This document shows, piece by piece, positions 1 to 6,856 of a stretch of 12,482 nt of DNA. A model generated the notes under the pieces. The model was given only the letters and a program-made list of their open reading frames with translations, was not told the origin of the DNA and searched no databases. The stretch lies in NCBI GenBank assembly GCA_017532885.1, contig JAFXIS010000088.1, positions 1 through 12,482 of the forward strand, read 5' to 3'. Every line of letters starts with the position of its first letter. Position 1 is the first letter of the stretch. The position numbers were made by a program, and so were the translations under genes. The stretch is from Alistipes sp. Lineage in GTDB: Bacteria; Bacteroidota; Bacteroidia; Bacteroidales; Rikenellaceae.

Positions 1-147
1 CCGCCACGATACTATGTAGAGATTCTGCGCTCGGTATATTTGAAGGGAACCACCATTGCCGAGCTGTGGACAAACTACGCAGCCCTCGGCATCTTCGCCA
101 TCATCTTCAACACCCTCGCCGCCCTCACCTATAAAAAGCAGGCATAG
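1..147 (+). CDS. C-terminal end of an ABC-2 type transporter permease (partial)
   Basis: The first reading frame is open from the window edge to TAG at 145-147, giving 48 residues of a protein whose start lies outside the window. The visible tail begins PPRYYVEILRSVYLKGTTIA and continues through a hydrophobic segment (about residues 27-42) to a short basic end, YKKQA. The pattern P-x-x-Y-x-x-E-I-x-R-x-x-x-L-K-G followed by a final membrane helix is characteristic of the C-terminal part of ABC-2 type permeases (YhhJ/DrrB-like). These form the inner-membrane pore of exporters for drugs or other small molecules, together with an ATPase. The partner ATPase would be expected upstream, outside the window. 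The substrate cannot be inferred. The family call rests on this tail alone. Confidence 0.72.
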   Translation, partial: PPRYYVEILRSVYLKGTTIAELWTNYAALGIFAIIFNTLAALTYKKQA

Positions 148-272
148 AAGTATCATCTACCAAATAAGAGCGGAATTTTTTGGGACAAGGGAAATGGCAA
201 TTATCGAACCTTGAACCCTAACCAAGCACTCAATATAATCCATAGAATATCAAGCGGTTATAAAAATAAAAA

Positions 273-306
273 TGAGGAGAAATCCGAAAATGTCTCCTCA
301 AATTTT
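273..306. terminator. Bidirectional terminator-like hairpin
   Basis: TGAGGAGA (273-280) and TCTCCTCA (293-300) form an 8-bp stem with a 12-nt loop. On the minus strand the stem is followed by a U-rich tract (TTTTTATTTTTA, complement of 261-272). On the plus strand only AAATTTT follows. It could end transcripts coming leftward from the tRNA and repeat region, and perhaps the permease operon from the left. The minus-strand direction is better supported. Confidence 0.5.
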
Positions 307-312
307 AAGATG

Positions 313-331
313 TGCGGATAAAGGGACTCGA
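313..331 (-). other. Copy of the tRNA-Leu 3' end (19 nt, exact)
   Basis: These 19 bases are identical to 759-777, the end of tRNA-Leu from the T-loop through the acceptor strand and discriminator base. The sequence then diverges, so no complete tRNA can form here. Such 3'-end copies are typical of attachment sites left by integrases that target tRNA genes, but a tandem duplication would give the same picture. Confidence 0.8.
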
Positions 332-492
332 CCGCCGAGCTTTAGCGTGGTGAAGCGGGAATACCTCTGAAAATAAACATCTTATATTCCCGCAACCCCT
401 ATACAACACTCCTTATCAGCACGCAAGGCGAGTAAGCCGAGGGCTTCGATTTTTTTGTGTGGCAGGGAGAGTGCTTGCACACTCACAGGCAC

Positions 493-521
493 AAAAAAAA
501 CGAACAACGGTAAAACCGTTG
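493..521 (-). terminator. Terminator copy inside repeat unit A
   Basis: Read on the minus strand, CAACGGT-TTT-ACCGTTG (complement of 505-521) is followed by TTCG and a run of eight T residues (complement of 493-500). It is the same element as the tRNA terminator at 715-743, duplicated with the repeat unit. Confidence 0.65.
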
Positions 522-536
522 CTCGCCTTGAAATTG

Positions 537-555
537 TGCGGATAAAGGAACTCGA
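537..555 (-). other. Copy of the tRNA-Leu 3' end (19 nt, one mismatch)
   Basis: It matches 759-777 except for one base (AAGGAAC in place of AAGGGAC). As in the outer copy, the match stops within the T-arm and the rest of the tRNA is absent, so it is a remnant and not a gene. Confidence 0.78.
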
Positions 556-714
556 CCGCCGAGCTTTAGCGAGGTGAAGCGGGAATACCTTTGAAAATAA
601 ACATCTTATATTCCCGCAACCCCTATACAACACTCCTTATCAGCACACAAGGCGAGTAAGCCGAGGGCTTCGATTTTTTGTGTGGCAGGGAGAGTGCTTG
701 CACACTCACAGGCA

Positions 715-743
715 CAAAAAAACGAACAACGGTAAAACCGTTG
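715..743 (-). terminator. Intrinsic terminator of tRNA-Leu
   Basis: On the minus strand, 15 bases after the tRNA 3' end, CAACGGT and ACCGTTG (727-733 and 737-743) form a 7-bp stem with a 3-nt loop. It is followed by TTCG and seven T residues. Position and orientation fit a terminator for the tRNA transcript. Confidence 0.75.
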
Positions 744-758
744 CTCGCCTTGAAATTG

Positions 759-840
759 TGCGGATAAAGGGACTCGAACCCCCACGCCTCTCGGCATCAG
801 ATCCTAAGTCTGACGTGGCTACCAATTACACCATATCCGC
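759..840 (-). tRNA. tRNA-Leu, anticodon UAG
   Basis: The reverse complement folds as a class II tRNA of 82 nt. The acceptor strands GCGGATA and TATCCGC pair over 7 bp, with discriminator A. The D-loop contains AATTGGTAG. The anticodon arm is TCAGA-CTTAGGA-TCTGA with anticodon UAG at 804-806, which reads CUN leucine codons. A long variable arm (GCC-GAGA-GGC) precedes the T-arm with GTTCGAGT. The long variable arm confirms a leucine-type tRNA. CCA is not encoded. Two truncated copies of its 3' end lie downstream. Confidence 0.96.
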
Positions 841-872
841 AGGCGCTTACAGCTTTTTGCTGTTTTGCTGTG

Positions 873-880
873 CAAAGGTA
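873..880 (-). promoter_or_regulatory. -7 promoter box for tRNA-Leu (TACCTTTG)
   Basis: The minus strand reads TACCTTTG, an exact match to the Bacteroidota -7 consensus TAnnTTTG. It ends 32 bases upstream of the tRNA 5' end. No clear -33 TTG was found at the usual spacing. Confidence 0.65.
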
Positions 881-941
881 GTAAAATTATTTTATCTACA
901 CCACGAATTTACAAAAAATTAGTTTTTTCGGCTTTTTTCTC

Positions 942-949
942 TAATTTTG
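942..949 (+). promoter_or_regulatory. -7 promoter box for the FAD dehydrogenase (TAATTTTG)
   Basis: TAATTTTG matches TAnnTTTG exactly and lies 22 bases before the ATG at 972, which implies a leader of under 20 nt. A T-rich stretch (TTTTTTCGG) sits at about the -33 position. Confidence 0.6.
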
Positions 950-971
950 CACTTAAATACAATTTATAAGT

Positions 972-2528
972 ATGTCCAAAGTCATTACCCTTACCCTTTC
1001 GCCTCGGCAGGCTCAAGAGGTCGAGTTCTACACCTCACAAGCTGCGCGACAGGTGGGATTGCGCCGTGAGGATGTGGCTTTGATTCGAGTGGTGAAGCGT
1101 TCGATAGATGCGCGTCGCGCACCCGTAAAGGTTAATCTGTCGCTCGAGATATTTGAGGATAAAGAGCCACAGCCCGCACCCATACATTTCGACTATCCCG
1201 ATGTAAGTCATGCCACAGAGGTTGTGGTTGTCGGCTCGGGTCCTGCGGGATTATTTGCAGCCCTACGCCTTATCGAGCTGGGCTACAAGCCCATATTGTT
1301 GGAGCGAGGCAAGGAGGTACTTCCCCGCAAGCAGGATATTGCACAAATAAATCGCAATCAGGATATTAACCCCGATTCGAACTACGCCTTTGGAGCCGGT
1401 GGCGCAGGCACATTCTCCGACGGAAAGCTCTTCACGCGTAGCAAGAAGCGTGGCGATTACAACAAAGCGTTGCAGACCTTGGTTTTCCATGGCGCAACGC
1501 CCGAAATACTCTACGAAGCACACCCCCACATCGGCACAGACCGTCTGCCGCGTATCATCAGCAACATTTGCGAGGCGATAACCGCAGCCGGCGGAGAGAT
1601 TCACTTCAACAGCAAGGTGTCGGGATTCATTATTCGCAATGGCCGCATGTGCGGCGTGGAGGTCGGCGATGAGCGCATCGAGGGTGCTGCCGTCATCTTG
1701 GCTACGGGACACTCGGCAAAAGATATCTATCACACGCTACATCGCGATGGCGTAAGATTGGAGGCAAAAGCCTTTGCTATGGGCGTAAGAATCGAGCACC
1801 CGCAGCGATTAATAGACTCTATACAATACCACATGCCCGAGAGGGGTGAATATCTCCCTGCGGCAGCCTATACGCTTGTAAATCAAATTGAAGGCCGCGG
1901 AGTATATTCGTTCTGCATGTGCCCCGGAGGTTTTATCGTGCCGGCAATGACCGACGCCAAGCAGTCGGTAGTAAACGGCATGTCACCCAGCTCGCGTAAC
2001 TCGCGTTGGGCAAATTCGGGACTTGTAACGGAGGTGCGCGTAGAGGATTTTGCACATCTTGAGGCGGAGCATGGAGCTTTGGCGGGCTTGGTATTCCAGC
2101 AACAGTTGGAGGAGGCGGCGCGACTGAATGGTGGCGACAGGCAAATTGCTCCAGCACAGCGAGTTTCGGACTTTGTTTCAGGGCGCGCATCCACATCGCT
2201 ACCCTCGACCTCGTATGTTCCGGGATTGGTAACTTCGCGCCTTGATAAGTGGATGCCCGACTTTATGGCTTCGGCGTTAAGAAAGGGCATAGCTTCGTTC
2301 GATAGGAAAATGCGCGGATATGTAACCCCCGAAGCAATTGTTGTGGGTGTCGAATCGCGCACCTCAACGCCCGTGCGCATCCCGCGTGACAAAGTTACGC
2401 TTATGCACCCCGAAATCGAAGGTTTGTTCCCCTCGGGCGAAGGTGCAGGTTACGCCGGAGGTATTATCTCGGCAGCCCTCGACGGCGAAAGAATCGCCGA
2501 CGCAGTGGTCGCATATATCCGAAAATAG
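972..2528 (+). CDS. FAD-dependent dehydrogenase of the COG2509 type, substrate unknown
   Basis: A 518-residue soluble flavoprotein. An N-terminal region of about 80 residues (basic, alpha/beta) precedes a Rossmann FAD-binding motif, VVVVGSGPAG (84-93), with E111 placed to bind the adenosine ribose. The family signature GAGGAGTFSDGKL follows (141-153). Near the C-terminus PSGEGAGYAGGI (487-498) is the second FAD-contact loop. This order and length match the uncharacterised FAD-dependent dehydrogenases common in Bacteroidales and Firmicutes; the electron donor and substrate are not known. No signal peptide or membrane segment is seen, so it should be cytoplasmic. It stands alone, with its own promoter 22 bases upstream and a small-RNA gene after it. 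I see no convincing terminator directly after the stop. The family assignment is solid; any specific reaction would be a guess. Confidence 0.9.
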   Translation: MSKVITLTLSPRQAQEVEFYTSQAARQVGLRREDVALIRVVKRSIDARRAPVKVNLSLEIFEDKEPQPAPIHFDYPDVSHATEVVVVGSGPAGLFAALRLIELGYKPILLERGKEVLPRKQDIAQINRNQDINPDSNYAFGAGGAGTFSDGKLFTRSKKRGDYNKALQTLVFHGATPEILYEAHPHIGTDRLPRIISNICEAITAAGGEIHFNSKVSGFIIRNGRMCGVEVGDERIEGAAVILATGHSAKDIYHTLHRDGVRLEAKAFAMGVRIEHPQRLIDSIQYHMPERGEYLPAAAYTLVNQIEGRGVYSFCMCPGGFIVPAMTDAKQSVVNGMSPSSRNSRWANSGLVTEVRVEDFAHLEAEHGALAGLVFQQQLEEAARLNGGDRQIAPAQRVSDFVSGRASTSLPSTSYVPGLVTSRLDKWMPDFMASALRKGIASFDRKMRGYVTPEAIVVGVESRTSTPVRIPRDKVTLMHPEIEGLFPSGEGAGYAGGIISAALDGERIADAVVAYIRK

Positions 2529-2667
2529 GGCAATATTACACCCTCAAAAGCTACTTCAAGCGCCCTACTCCGTCCCCAAAAAGAGCCTGAAATCCGAGAA
2601 AAAACGGGGTGAATGTTAAGCCAATGTTAAATTTTCTTAATAAAATGCAAAATTTTTTTAATAATAC

Positions 2668-2698
2668 TTGCACGGAACATTTTTCCGCCTTATCTTTG
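2668..2698 (+). promoter_or_regulatory. Promoter of the small RNA (TTG-N20-TATCTTTG)
   Basis: TTG at 2668-2670 and TATCTTTG at 2691-2698 are separated by 20 bases, the arrangement expected for a housekeeping sigma promoter in Bacteroidota. It is the best-formed promoter in the window and has no credible protein-coding gene behind it. The start of transcription should be near 2702-2704. Confidence 0.75.
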
Positions 2699-2701
2699 CA
2701 A

Positions 2702-2860
2702 CGAAGTTTTTAAGGTTCATTTAGGTTAGTAGTTTTAGGTTGGTAGAGGCTATCGGAAGGTTGTAACCCAAAAAGATGCGTTTCTGTGGCGCAAGGTTAC
2801 TAAGACAAGGAGCGGTGCTCGCTCTTGTGTCGAATACCTCCGAGGACCTCGATTTTTTTT
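2702..2860 (+). ncRNA. Candidate structured small RNA, about 160 nt
   Basis: A strong promoter and a run of eight T residues (2853-2860) frame about 160 nt that fold into nested stems. GAGG (2746-2749) pairs with CCTC (2847-2850). CGGAAGGT (2754-2761) pairs with ACCTCCG (2836-2842) with one bulge. Inside these, GTAACC (2763-2768) pairs with GGTTAC (2795-2800) and encloses TGCG/CGCA. Next, ACAAG-G-AGCG (2805-2814) pairs with CGCTCTTGT (2820-2828). The first 40 nt are A/T/G-rich and contain a repeated TTAGGTT/TTTAGGTT phrase. The 3' end lies 17 bases short of the convergent glycerate kinase stop. Organisation (promoter, folded body, U-tract) fits an independent trans-acting RNA; the Rfam family Bacteroidales-1 and 6S-like RNAs are the comparisons to make, but I cannot assign it by eye. 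Confidence 0.6.
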
Positions 2861-2877
2861 GCCCTATACCGAACCGT

Positions 2878-4029
2878 TTACACCCAATCGCGATTAATTT
2901 TTTCAGCTATCATCGCAGCCGTACGCTCAAGGTTCCTTGTCGCAATATCAGGCCGCATAGCCTCTTGCAGTGAGATATCGCCACTCTCCACGGCAACTAT
3001 ATCCGCAAATCCGCTTTGTCTTAAGGAGTCACACTCAACAACTGCTCCGCCAATCGCAATGACTGGAATATCGTACATCTGTGCAAACCGCAGAACGCCA
3101 CTCGGGGCCTTACCCATGAGGGTTTGAGCATCCAAGCGCCCCTCGCCCGTAATCACCAAATCGCAATCTTTTATAATTTCATCGAAGCGTATCGCTCCAA
3201 GCACCATATCCACACCTCGCTCCAAACGAGCATTTAGAATGCCGACAAATCCTCCGCCCAAACCTCCGGCAGCACCTGCACCTACAAGCGAGGCTATATC
3301 CACTCCGTTATAACGCTTTACCACCTCGGCAAAGTTGCGCAGGCCCAGGTCCAAGCGTTCAACCATCGCTGCGTCGGCACCCTTCTGCGGAGCAAAAACA
3401 TAAGCGGCACCCTGCTCGCCATAAAGAGGATTTGTAACATCACACGCAACAACAAACTCCGCCTCGCGCACTTGCGACATCACGCCACTATCGTCGATTA
3501 TGGCTATACGCTCCAAAATCTCTCCTCCTCCTGCAAGCACCTCGCCCTTAGCCCCAAGAAAACGGAAGCCCAAAGCTCGCAACATACCCACTCCGGCGTC
3601 GCATGTCGCGCTACCTCCTATGCCGACCAGGACTTTGCGACATCCGCGACGCAACGCATCTGCAATCATCTCGCCTGTGCCATAAGTCGAGGTTTTAAGC
3701 GGGTTGCGCTCCTCAACCGCAAGTAACGGCAAGCCACTCGCCGCCGACATCTCAACCACAGCCGTAGCGCCACCATCGACTATACCATAGCGCGCCACAA
3801 CAGGGTGCATCAGCGGATTTGCGACCTCCAAATCGACATACTTTCCACCGAGAGTCCGAACCAACGCCTCAACCGTACCCTCGCCTCCATCAGCGATACA
3901 CACCTTGCGAATCTCGCATTCCGGGAATACTCTTCTAAAACCTCGCCCGACAGCATCCGCCACTTCAAGTGACGAGAGCGAGCCCTTAAAAGAGTCTGCC
4001 GCAATGGTTATTTTGCTTAAATCCCCCAT
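2878..4029 (-). CDS. Glycerate kinase (GlxK/GarK family)
   Basis: A 383-residue cytoplasmic kinase that phosphorylates D-glycerate with ATP, feeding glycerate from sugar-acid or serine-related catabolism into glycolysis. Family motifs are all present: DSFKGSLS (12-19), ADGGEGT (46-52), GIGGSATCDAG (137-147), CDVTNPLYG (196-204), a glycine-rich GAGAAGGLGGG (250-260) and TGEGRLDAQT (294-303). The reading frame stays open to an ATG at 4155. I place the start at 4029 because the family begins a few residues before KITIAADSFKG, and because a TAnnTTTG promoter box at 4052-4059 lies inside the longer version. The resulting length is normal for the family. The gene is monocistronic and divergent from plsY. 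Whether the product is 2- or 3-phosphoglycerate cannot be read from the sequence; members of this family mostly make 2-phosphoglycerate. Confidence 0.93.
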   Translation of the reverse strand: MGDLSKITIAADSFKGSLSSLEVADAVGRGFRRVFPECEIRKVCIADGGEGTVEALVRTLGGKYVDLEVANPLMHPVVARYGIVDGGATAVVEMSAASGLPLLAVEERNPLKTSTYGTGEMIADALRRGCRKVLVGIGGSATCDAGVGMLRALGFRFLGAKGEVLAGGGEILERIAIIDDSGVMSQVREAEFVVACDVTNPLYGEQGAAYVFAPQKGADAAMVERLDLGLRNFAEVVKRYNGVDIASLVGAGAAGGLGGGFVGILNARLERGVDMVLGAIRFDEIIKDCDLVITGEGRLDAQTLMGKAPSGVLRFAQMYDIPVIAIGGAVVECDSLRQSGFADIVAVESGDISLQEAMRPDIATRNLERTAAMIAEKINRDWV

Positions 4030-4051
4030 GCTTAAATTTGTAAGTCCAACA

Positions 4052-4059
4052 CAAATATA
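4052..4059 (-). promoter_or_regulatory. -7 promoter box of glycerate kinase (TATATTTG)
   Basis: The minus strand reads TATATTTG, an exact TAnnTTTG match, 22 bases before the ATG at 4029. It decides the start codon: the alternative ATG at 4155 would lie upstream of transcription from this box. Confidence 0.65.
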
Positions 4060-4116
4060 GTGATAAAAATCGCCAAAAAGCGATAAATTCACCACTAAAT
4101 AGCACATTTTATCACT
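4059..4116. promoter_or_regulatory. Inverted repeat at the glycerate kinase promoter, possible operator
   Basis: AGTGATAAAA (4059-4068) and TTTTATCACT (4107-4116) are perfect 10-bp inverted copies 38 bases apart. The inner arm touches the -7 box. A second small inverted pair, ATCGC (4069-4073) and GCGAT (4080-4084), lies between them. The arrangement could bind a dimeric regulator or form a DNA loop. The rest of the 348-base divergent region is AT-rich with nothing else apparent apart from the plsY promoter. Confidence 0.4.
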
Positions 4117-4258
4117 CACGGGATAGGTTTGTAACATTTGCACCATGTTAATCACATATATTTTGCCAATCCAATAAAATAACTGATTTTTGCAGCTGAA
4201 TTAAATGGGAATAGAGCGCCCACAACAAGGTACTTTTGTTACTTTTTAACAAAACATA

Positions 4259-4290
4259 TTGGGAAAAGAGAAATATTTTACATATATTTG
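4259..4290 (+). promoter_or_regulatory. Promoter of the plsY operon (TTG-N21-TATATTTG)
   Basis: TTG at 4259-4261 and TATATTTG at 4283-4290 are spaced by 21 bases. Transcription would begin near 4295, leaving a leader of about 80 nt before the plsY ATG. That leader is AT-rich with no obvious fold. Confidence 0.6.
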
Positions 4291-4377
4291 TAAAGTATAA
4301 TATAATTTAACGAATTATGCGGCAAAAAGCAGGAACTATTTTGGCCTGTTTTTTCGTGCGCCTTAAAAGCATTATTT

Positions 4378-5064
4378 ATGGAAAATTGGGGTTTTATTAC
4401 ATACTATTGCGCAATTACAATGTTGCTTTTGGCCTATGTCTTGGGCTCAATACCAAGCGCAGTATGGATTGGCAAAAAGTATTACGGAATCGACATTCGC
4501 GAACACGGCTCAAAGAATGCCGGAACAACAAATATGTTGCGCGTATTAGGTAAGCGAGCAGCCATTCCGGTATTTATCCTCGACTTCTTCAAAGGTTTCG
4601 CCGCAGTATCTCTCTTCAGCATTTTGCGTTACGATGCCGACATTAACGCTGCATGGATGATTAACCTGAAGATTTTAGGCGTATTTGCAGCCGTCCTGGG
4701 TCATATATTCCCGATTTTCGCCAATTTCAAGGGCGGTAAGGGCGTTGCAACATTGGTTGGTGCCGTTACGGGTATCTATCCACAAATCGTCTTGTTGTGC
4801 TTTGCGGTATGGTCGTTGGTGTTCCTCTTTACACACTATGTATCATTAGCCTCAATGACCGCAGGTTGCTGTTTCCCCGCATTGGTGCTATTCTATTCAA
4901 CTTCAGAGTGGTCGCGTAATAACGAAATTTCTATCACATTCATAATATTCTCATTCGCTGTGGCGATATTGCTATTGTGGTCACATCGCAAGAATATACA
5001 GCGATTAAAAGAGGGTACCGAATCGAAGATTTATATTTGGGGAAAACCCCGTCCGAAAGAGTAA
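4378..5064 (+). CDS. plsY: PlsY, acyl-phosphate:glycerol-3-phosphate acyltransferase
   Basis: A 228-residue integral membrane enzyme that transfers an acyl group from acyl-phosphate to the sn-1 position of glycerol-3-phosphate, the first step of phospholipid synthesis. The three PlsY active-site motifs are visible: GSIPSA (23-28), HGSKNAGTTN (43-52) and KGGKGVAT (118-125) just after H109, plus SLAS at 156-159. About seven hydrophobic helices span the chain. The basic tail HRKNIQRL (203-210) and the following EGTESKI are also typical. Start chosen at 4378 because the first helix and motif 1 follow at the usual distance. It has its own promoter, and the ligase gene begins 21 bases after its stop, so the two are very probably co-transcribed. 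PlsX, its usual acyl-phosphate supplier, is not in this window. Confidence 0.95.
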   Translation: MENWGFITYYCAITMLLLAYVLGSIPSAVWIGKKYYGIDIREHGSKNAGTTNMLRVLGKRAAIPVFILDFFKGFAAVSLFSILRYDADINAAWMINLKILGVFAAVLGHIFPIFANFKGGKGVATLVGAVTGIYPQIVLLCFAVWSLVFLFTHYVSLASMTAGCCFPALVLFYSTSEWSRNNEISITFIIFSFAVAILLLWSHRKNIQRLKEGTESKIYIWGKPRPKE

Positions 5065-5085
5065 ATTAACATTCCAAGATACAAT

Positions 5086-6774
5086 ATGTTACAAGAGAAT
5101 TTAATCAAAATGTACGAGGAGAGCTTTCGTGAGCATCACGATTGCCCCGCCTTGTCGGACTATTTCAGCAAAGAGACCATAACCTATTTGGAGATGGCCG
5201 AGCGCATGGCTCGCCTGCACCTATTGTTCGAGAAATATGGTATCAAGGCTGGTGATAAGGTTGCACTTATTGGTCGCAACAACATCAATTGGTGTGTCAC
5301 TTATATCGCAACAATCACCTATGGCGTAGTAATTGTACCTATTTTGCAGGATTTCAACCCCGCCGATGTGGAAAATATCGTCACTCACTCGGAGAGCCGC
5401 TTGCTCTTCGCCGGAAGTGCTCATTGGCAGACTTTGGATACCGACCGTATGCCGGAGTTGGAGGCAGCATATATCGTTGATGACTTCAAGTTGGTTTACG
5501 AGAAGGAGGGCTCAAAGAAGGCGGCAGAAGTGGCAAAGGTTCTTGATGCGGAGTTTAAGAAAAAGTATCCCGCAGGATTCAAGGTCGAGGATATCAAGTT
5601 CAAGGATGTCCCCAACGAGAATATGATTCTGTTGAACTACACATCAGGTACGACAGGTTCTTCAAAGGGTGTAATGTTGTCGGTGAACAACCTTACGGGT
5701 AATATGGTATTCGGAAAGTATGTCAAGAATCCCGAAACCGGCAAGAACTACATCTATAAGGGCGGTCGTACGCTCTCGTTCCTGCCTTTGGCTCACGCCT
5801 ACGGTTGCGCATTCGACTTCTTGGTGCAGTTGGTTGTAGGTGGCCATATCACCTTGTTGGGGCGTATGCCGTCGCCCAAGATTCTGATTGACGCTATGCA
5901 GGAGGTAAAGCCCACAATCGTATGTAGCGTACCTTTGATTTTGGAGAAGGTATACCGCAAGATGATTATGCCGATGTTGGAGAAGGGCCCGATGAGCATA
6001 GCTATGAAGATACCTTTGTTAAATACAGCCCTTTACTCAATCATCAAGTCGAAGTTGATGGCTTCGTTTGGTGGCGAGGTAGGCATCTTTATCATCGGTG
6101 GCGCACCTATGAATCAGGAGACCGAGTCATTCCTGCGTAAGATTGGCTTCCCCATAACTATTGGTTATGGTATGACCGAGTGCGCTCCGCTTATCAGCTT
6201 TGCTCCTCCCTGCGAGTTTGCAGGTTCGTCGTGCGGTCGCGAGTTGCCGGGGCTTATGACTGTAAAGATTGACTCCGCAGACCCACAGCGCATCGCCGGC
6301 GAGATTTTGGTTAAGGGCGAGAATGTGATGATGGGCTACTACAAGAACGAGGAGGCGACAAATGCGGTTTTGGAGAAGGATGGCTGGTTACACACAGGCG
6401 ATATGGGTATTATCGACGAGAAGGGTAACATCTTCATCAAGGGTCGTTGCAAGACCATGATTCTTACAGGCACAGGTCAGAATATCTACCCCGAGGAGAT
6501 TGAGGATAAGCTCAACAACATGTCACTTGTATTGGAGTCGCTCATCGTTGAGCGTAAGGGCGTACTCACCGCACTTATCGTGCCCGACTACGACCAGGCG
6601 AAGAATGAGGGTATCGACAAGGAGGCGTTGGAGGAGATTATGGCCGCCAACATCAAGGAACTCAATACGCAGGTTGCCTCTTATGAGAAGGTCGGCCGCT
6701 ATGAGCTAATGGCCTCGGAGTTTGAGAAGACCCCGAAACGAAGCATTAAGCGATTCCTCTATCAGGATAAGTAA
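5086..6774 (+). CDS. AMP-forming long-chain acyl-CoA / acyl-ACP synthetase
   Basis: A 562-residue adenylate-forming enzyme that activates a fatty acid with ATP and passes it to CoA or acyl carrier protein. The P-loop YTSGTTGSSKG is at 185-195, GYGMTEC at 360-366, HTGD at 436-439, and the hinge and A8 region from GRCK (453-456) into GQNIYPEEIE. The C-terminal lysine-rich segment TPKRSIKRFLY (549-559) carries the candidate catalytic lysine (K551 or K555). All core motifs are intact. The protein has no signal peptide and should act at the cytoplasmic face. It follows plsY by 21 bases, which suggests a role in channelling recycled or exogenous fatty acids into phospholipids. A strong terminator follows the stop. 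CoA versus ACP as acceptor cannot be decided from motifs alone. Confidence 0.92.
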   Translation: MLQENLIKMYEESFREHHDCPALSDYFSKETITYLEMAERMARLHLLFEKYGIKAGDKVALIGRNNINWCVTYIATITYGVVIVPILQDFNPADVENIVTHSESRLLFAGSAHWQTLDTDRMPELEAAYIVDDFKLVYEKEGSKKAAEVAKVLDAEFKKKYPAGFKVEDIKFKDVPNENMILLNYTSGTTGSSKGVMLSVNNLTGNMVFGKYVKNPETGKNYIYKGGRTLSFLPLAHAYGCAFDFLVQLVVGGHITLLGRMPSPKILIDAMQEVKPTIVCSVPLILEKVYRKMIMPMLEKGPMSIAMKIPLLNTALYSIIKSKLMASFGGEVGIFIIGGAPMNQETESFLRKIGFPITIGYGMTECAPLISFAPPCEFAGSSCGRELPGLMTVKIDSADPQRIAGEILVKGENVMMGYYKNEEATNAVLEKDGWLHTGDMGIIDEKGNIFIKGRCKTMILTGTGQNIYPEEIEDKLNNMSLVLESLIVERKGVLTALIVPDYDQAKNEGIDKEALEEIMAANIKELNTQVASYEKVGRYELMASEFEKTPKRSIKRFLYQDK

Positions 6775-6796
6775 TACATTAGGCGAACAACAAACC

Positions 6797-6850
6797 AAAG
6801 TGCTACAATCGCGGTGTGTTACTCACTCGATTGTGGCACTTTTTAATTTT
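6797..6850 (+). terminator. Strong intrinsic terminator of the plsY-ligase operon
   Basis: AGTGCTACAATCG (6799-6811) pairs with CGATTGTGGCACT (6828-6840) over 13 bp with a single T-G wobble, around a 16-nt loop, and two flanking A-T pairs can extend it. T residues follow (6840-6844), then AATTTT. The structure ends only 6 bases before the ATG of the deaminase gene, so it could also control read-through into that gene. Confidence 0.82.
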
Positions 6851-6856
6851 AGAAAA

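Larger units (their letters stand above)
311..534 (-). repeat. Tandem repeat unit A beside tRNA-Leu (about 224 bp)
   Basis: This is the outer of two near-identical head-to-tail units. Each holds, in plus-strand order, a copy of the tRNA-Leu 3' end, a 9-bp inverted repeat GCGGGAATA/TATTCCCGC (355-363 and 385-393 here), a small hairpin AAGCC-GAG-GGCTT followed by T residues, and the terminator CAACGGT/ACCGTTG. The whole unit is most simply read in the minus-strand sense, downstream of the tRNA gene. It differs from unit B by scattered substitutions and small indels, for example in homopolymer runs. The open frames inside it are not credible genes. Confidence 0.88.
535..756 (-). repeat. Tandem repeat unit B beside tRNA-Leu (about 222 bp)
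   Basis: This second unit directly abuts the tRNA gene and contains the tRNA's own downstream terminator. Its inverted repeat GCGGGAATA/TATTCCCGC lies at 579-587 and 609-617. It is almost the same as unit A along its full length. The junctions (tgtgcggata at 311, 535 and 757) define a period of 224 and then 222 bases. Confidence 0.88.

Noticed and set aside
311..777. CRISPR-like array from three regularly spaced copies
   Set aside because: The repeated bases are a tRNA 3' end and the 'spacers' are themselves repeats of each other at about 200 bp, unlike a CRISPR array.
382..797. Two similar open frames on the minus strand (83 and 63 codons) within the tandem units
   Set aside because: They are the same frame of a duplicated noncoding unit; one runs through the tRNA gene, and both cross the terminator hairpin.
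680..922. 80-codon plus-strand frame across the tRNA gene
   Set aside because: It reads antisense through the whole tRNA-Leu gene and its promoter and has no protein-like features.
1263..2392. Antisense frames of 156 and 169 codons within the FAD dehydrogenase
   Set aside because: They are shadows of a well-conserved coding sequence with all family motifs on the plus strand.
2776..3127. Plus-strand frames of 65 and 100 codons over the small RNA and the end of the glycerate kinase gene
   Set aside because: They run antisense into the conserved kinase, begin within the RNA stems, and show no domain.
4030..4155. 42-residue N-terminal extension of the glycerate kinase
   Set aside because: The family begins near residue 43 of the long version, and the -7 promoter box lies inside the extension.
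6722..6856. 45-residue N-terminal extension of the deaminase
   Set aside because: It overlaps the ligase gene in another frame and is encoded by the terminator hairpin.
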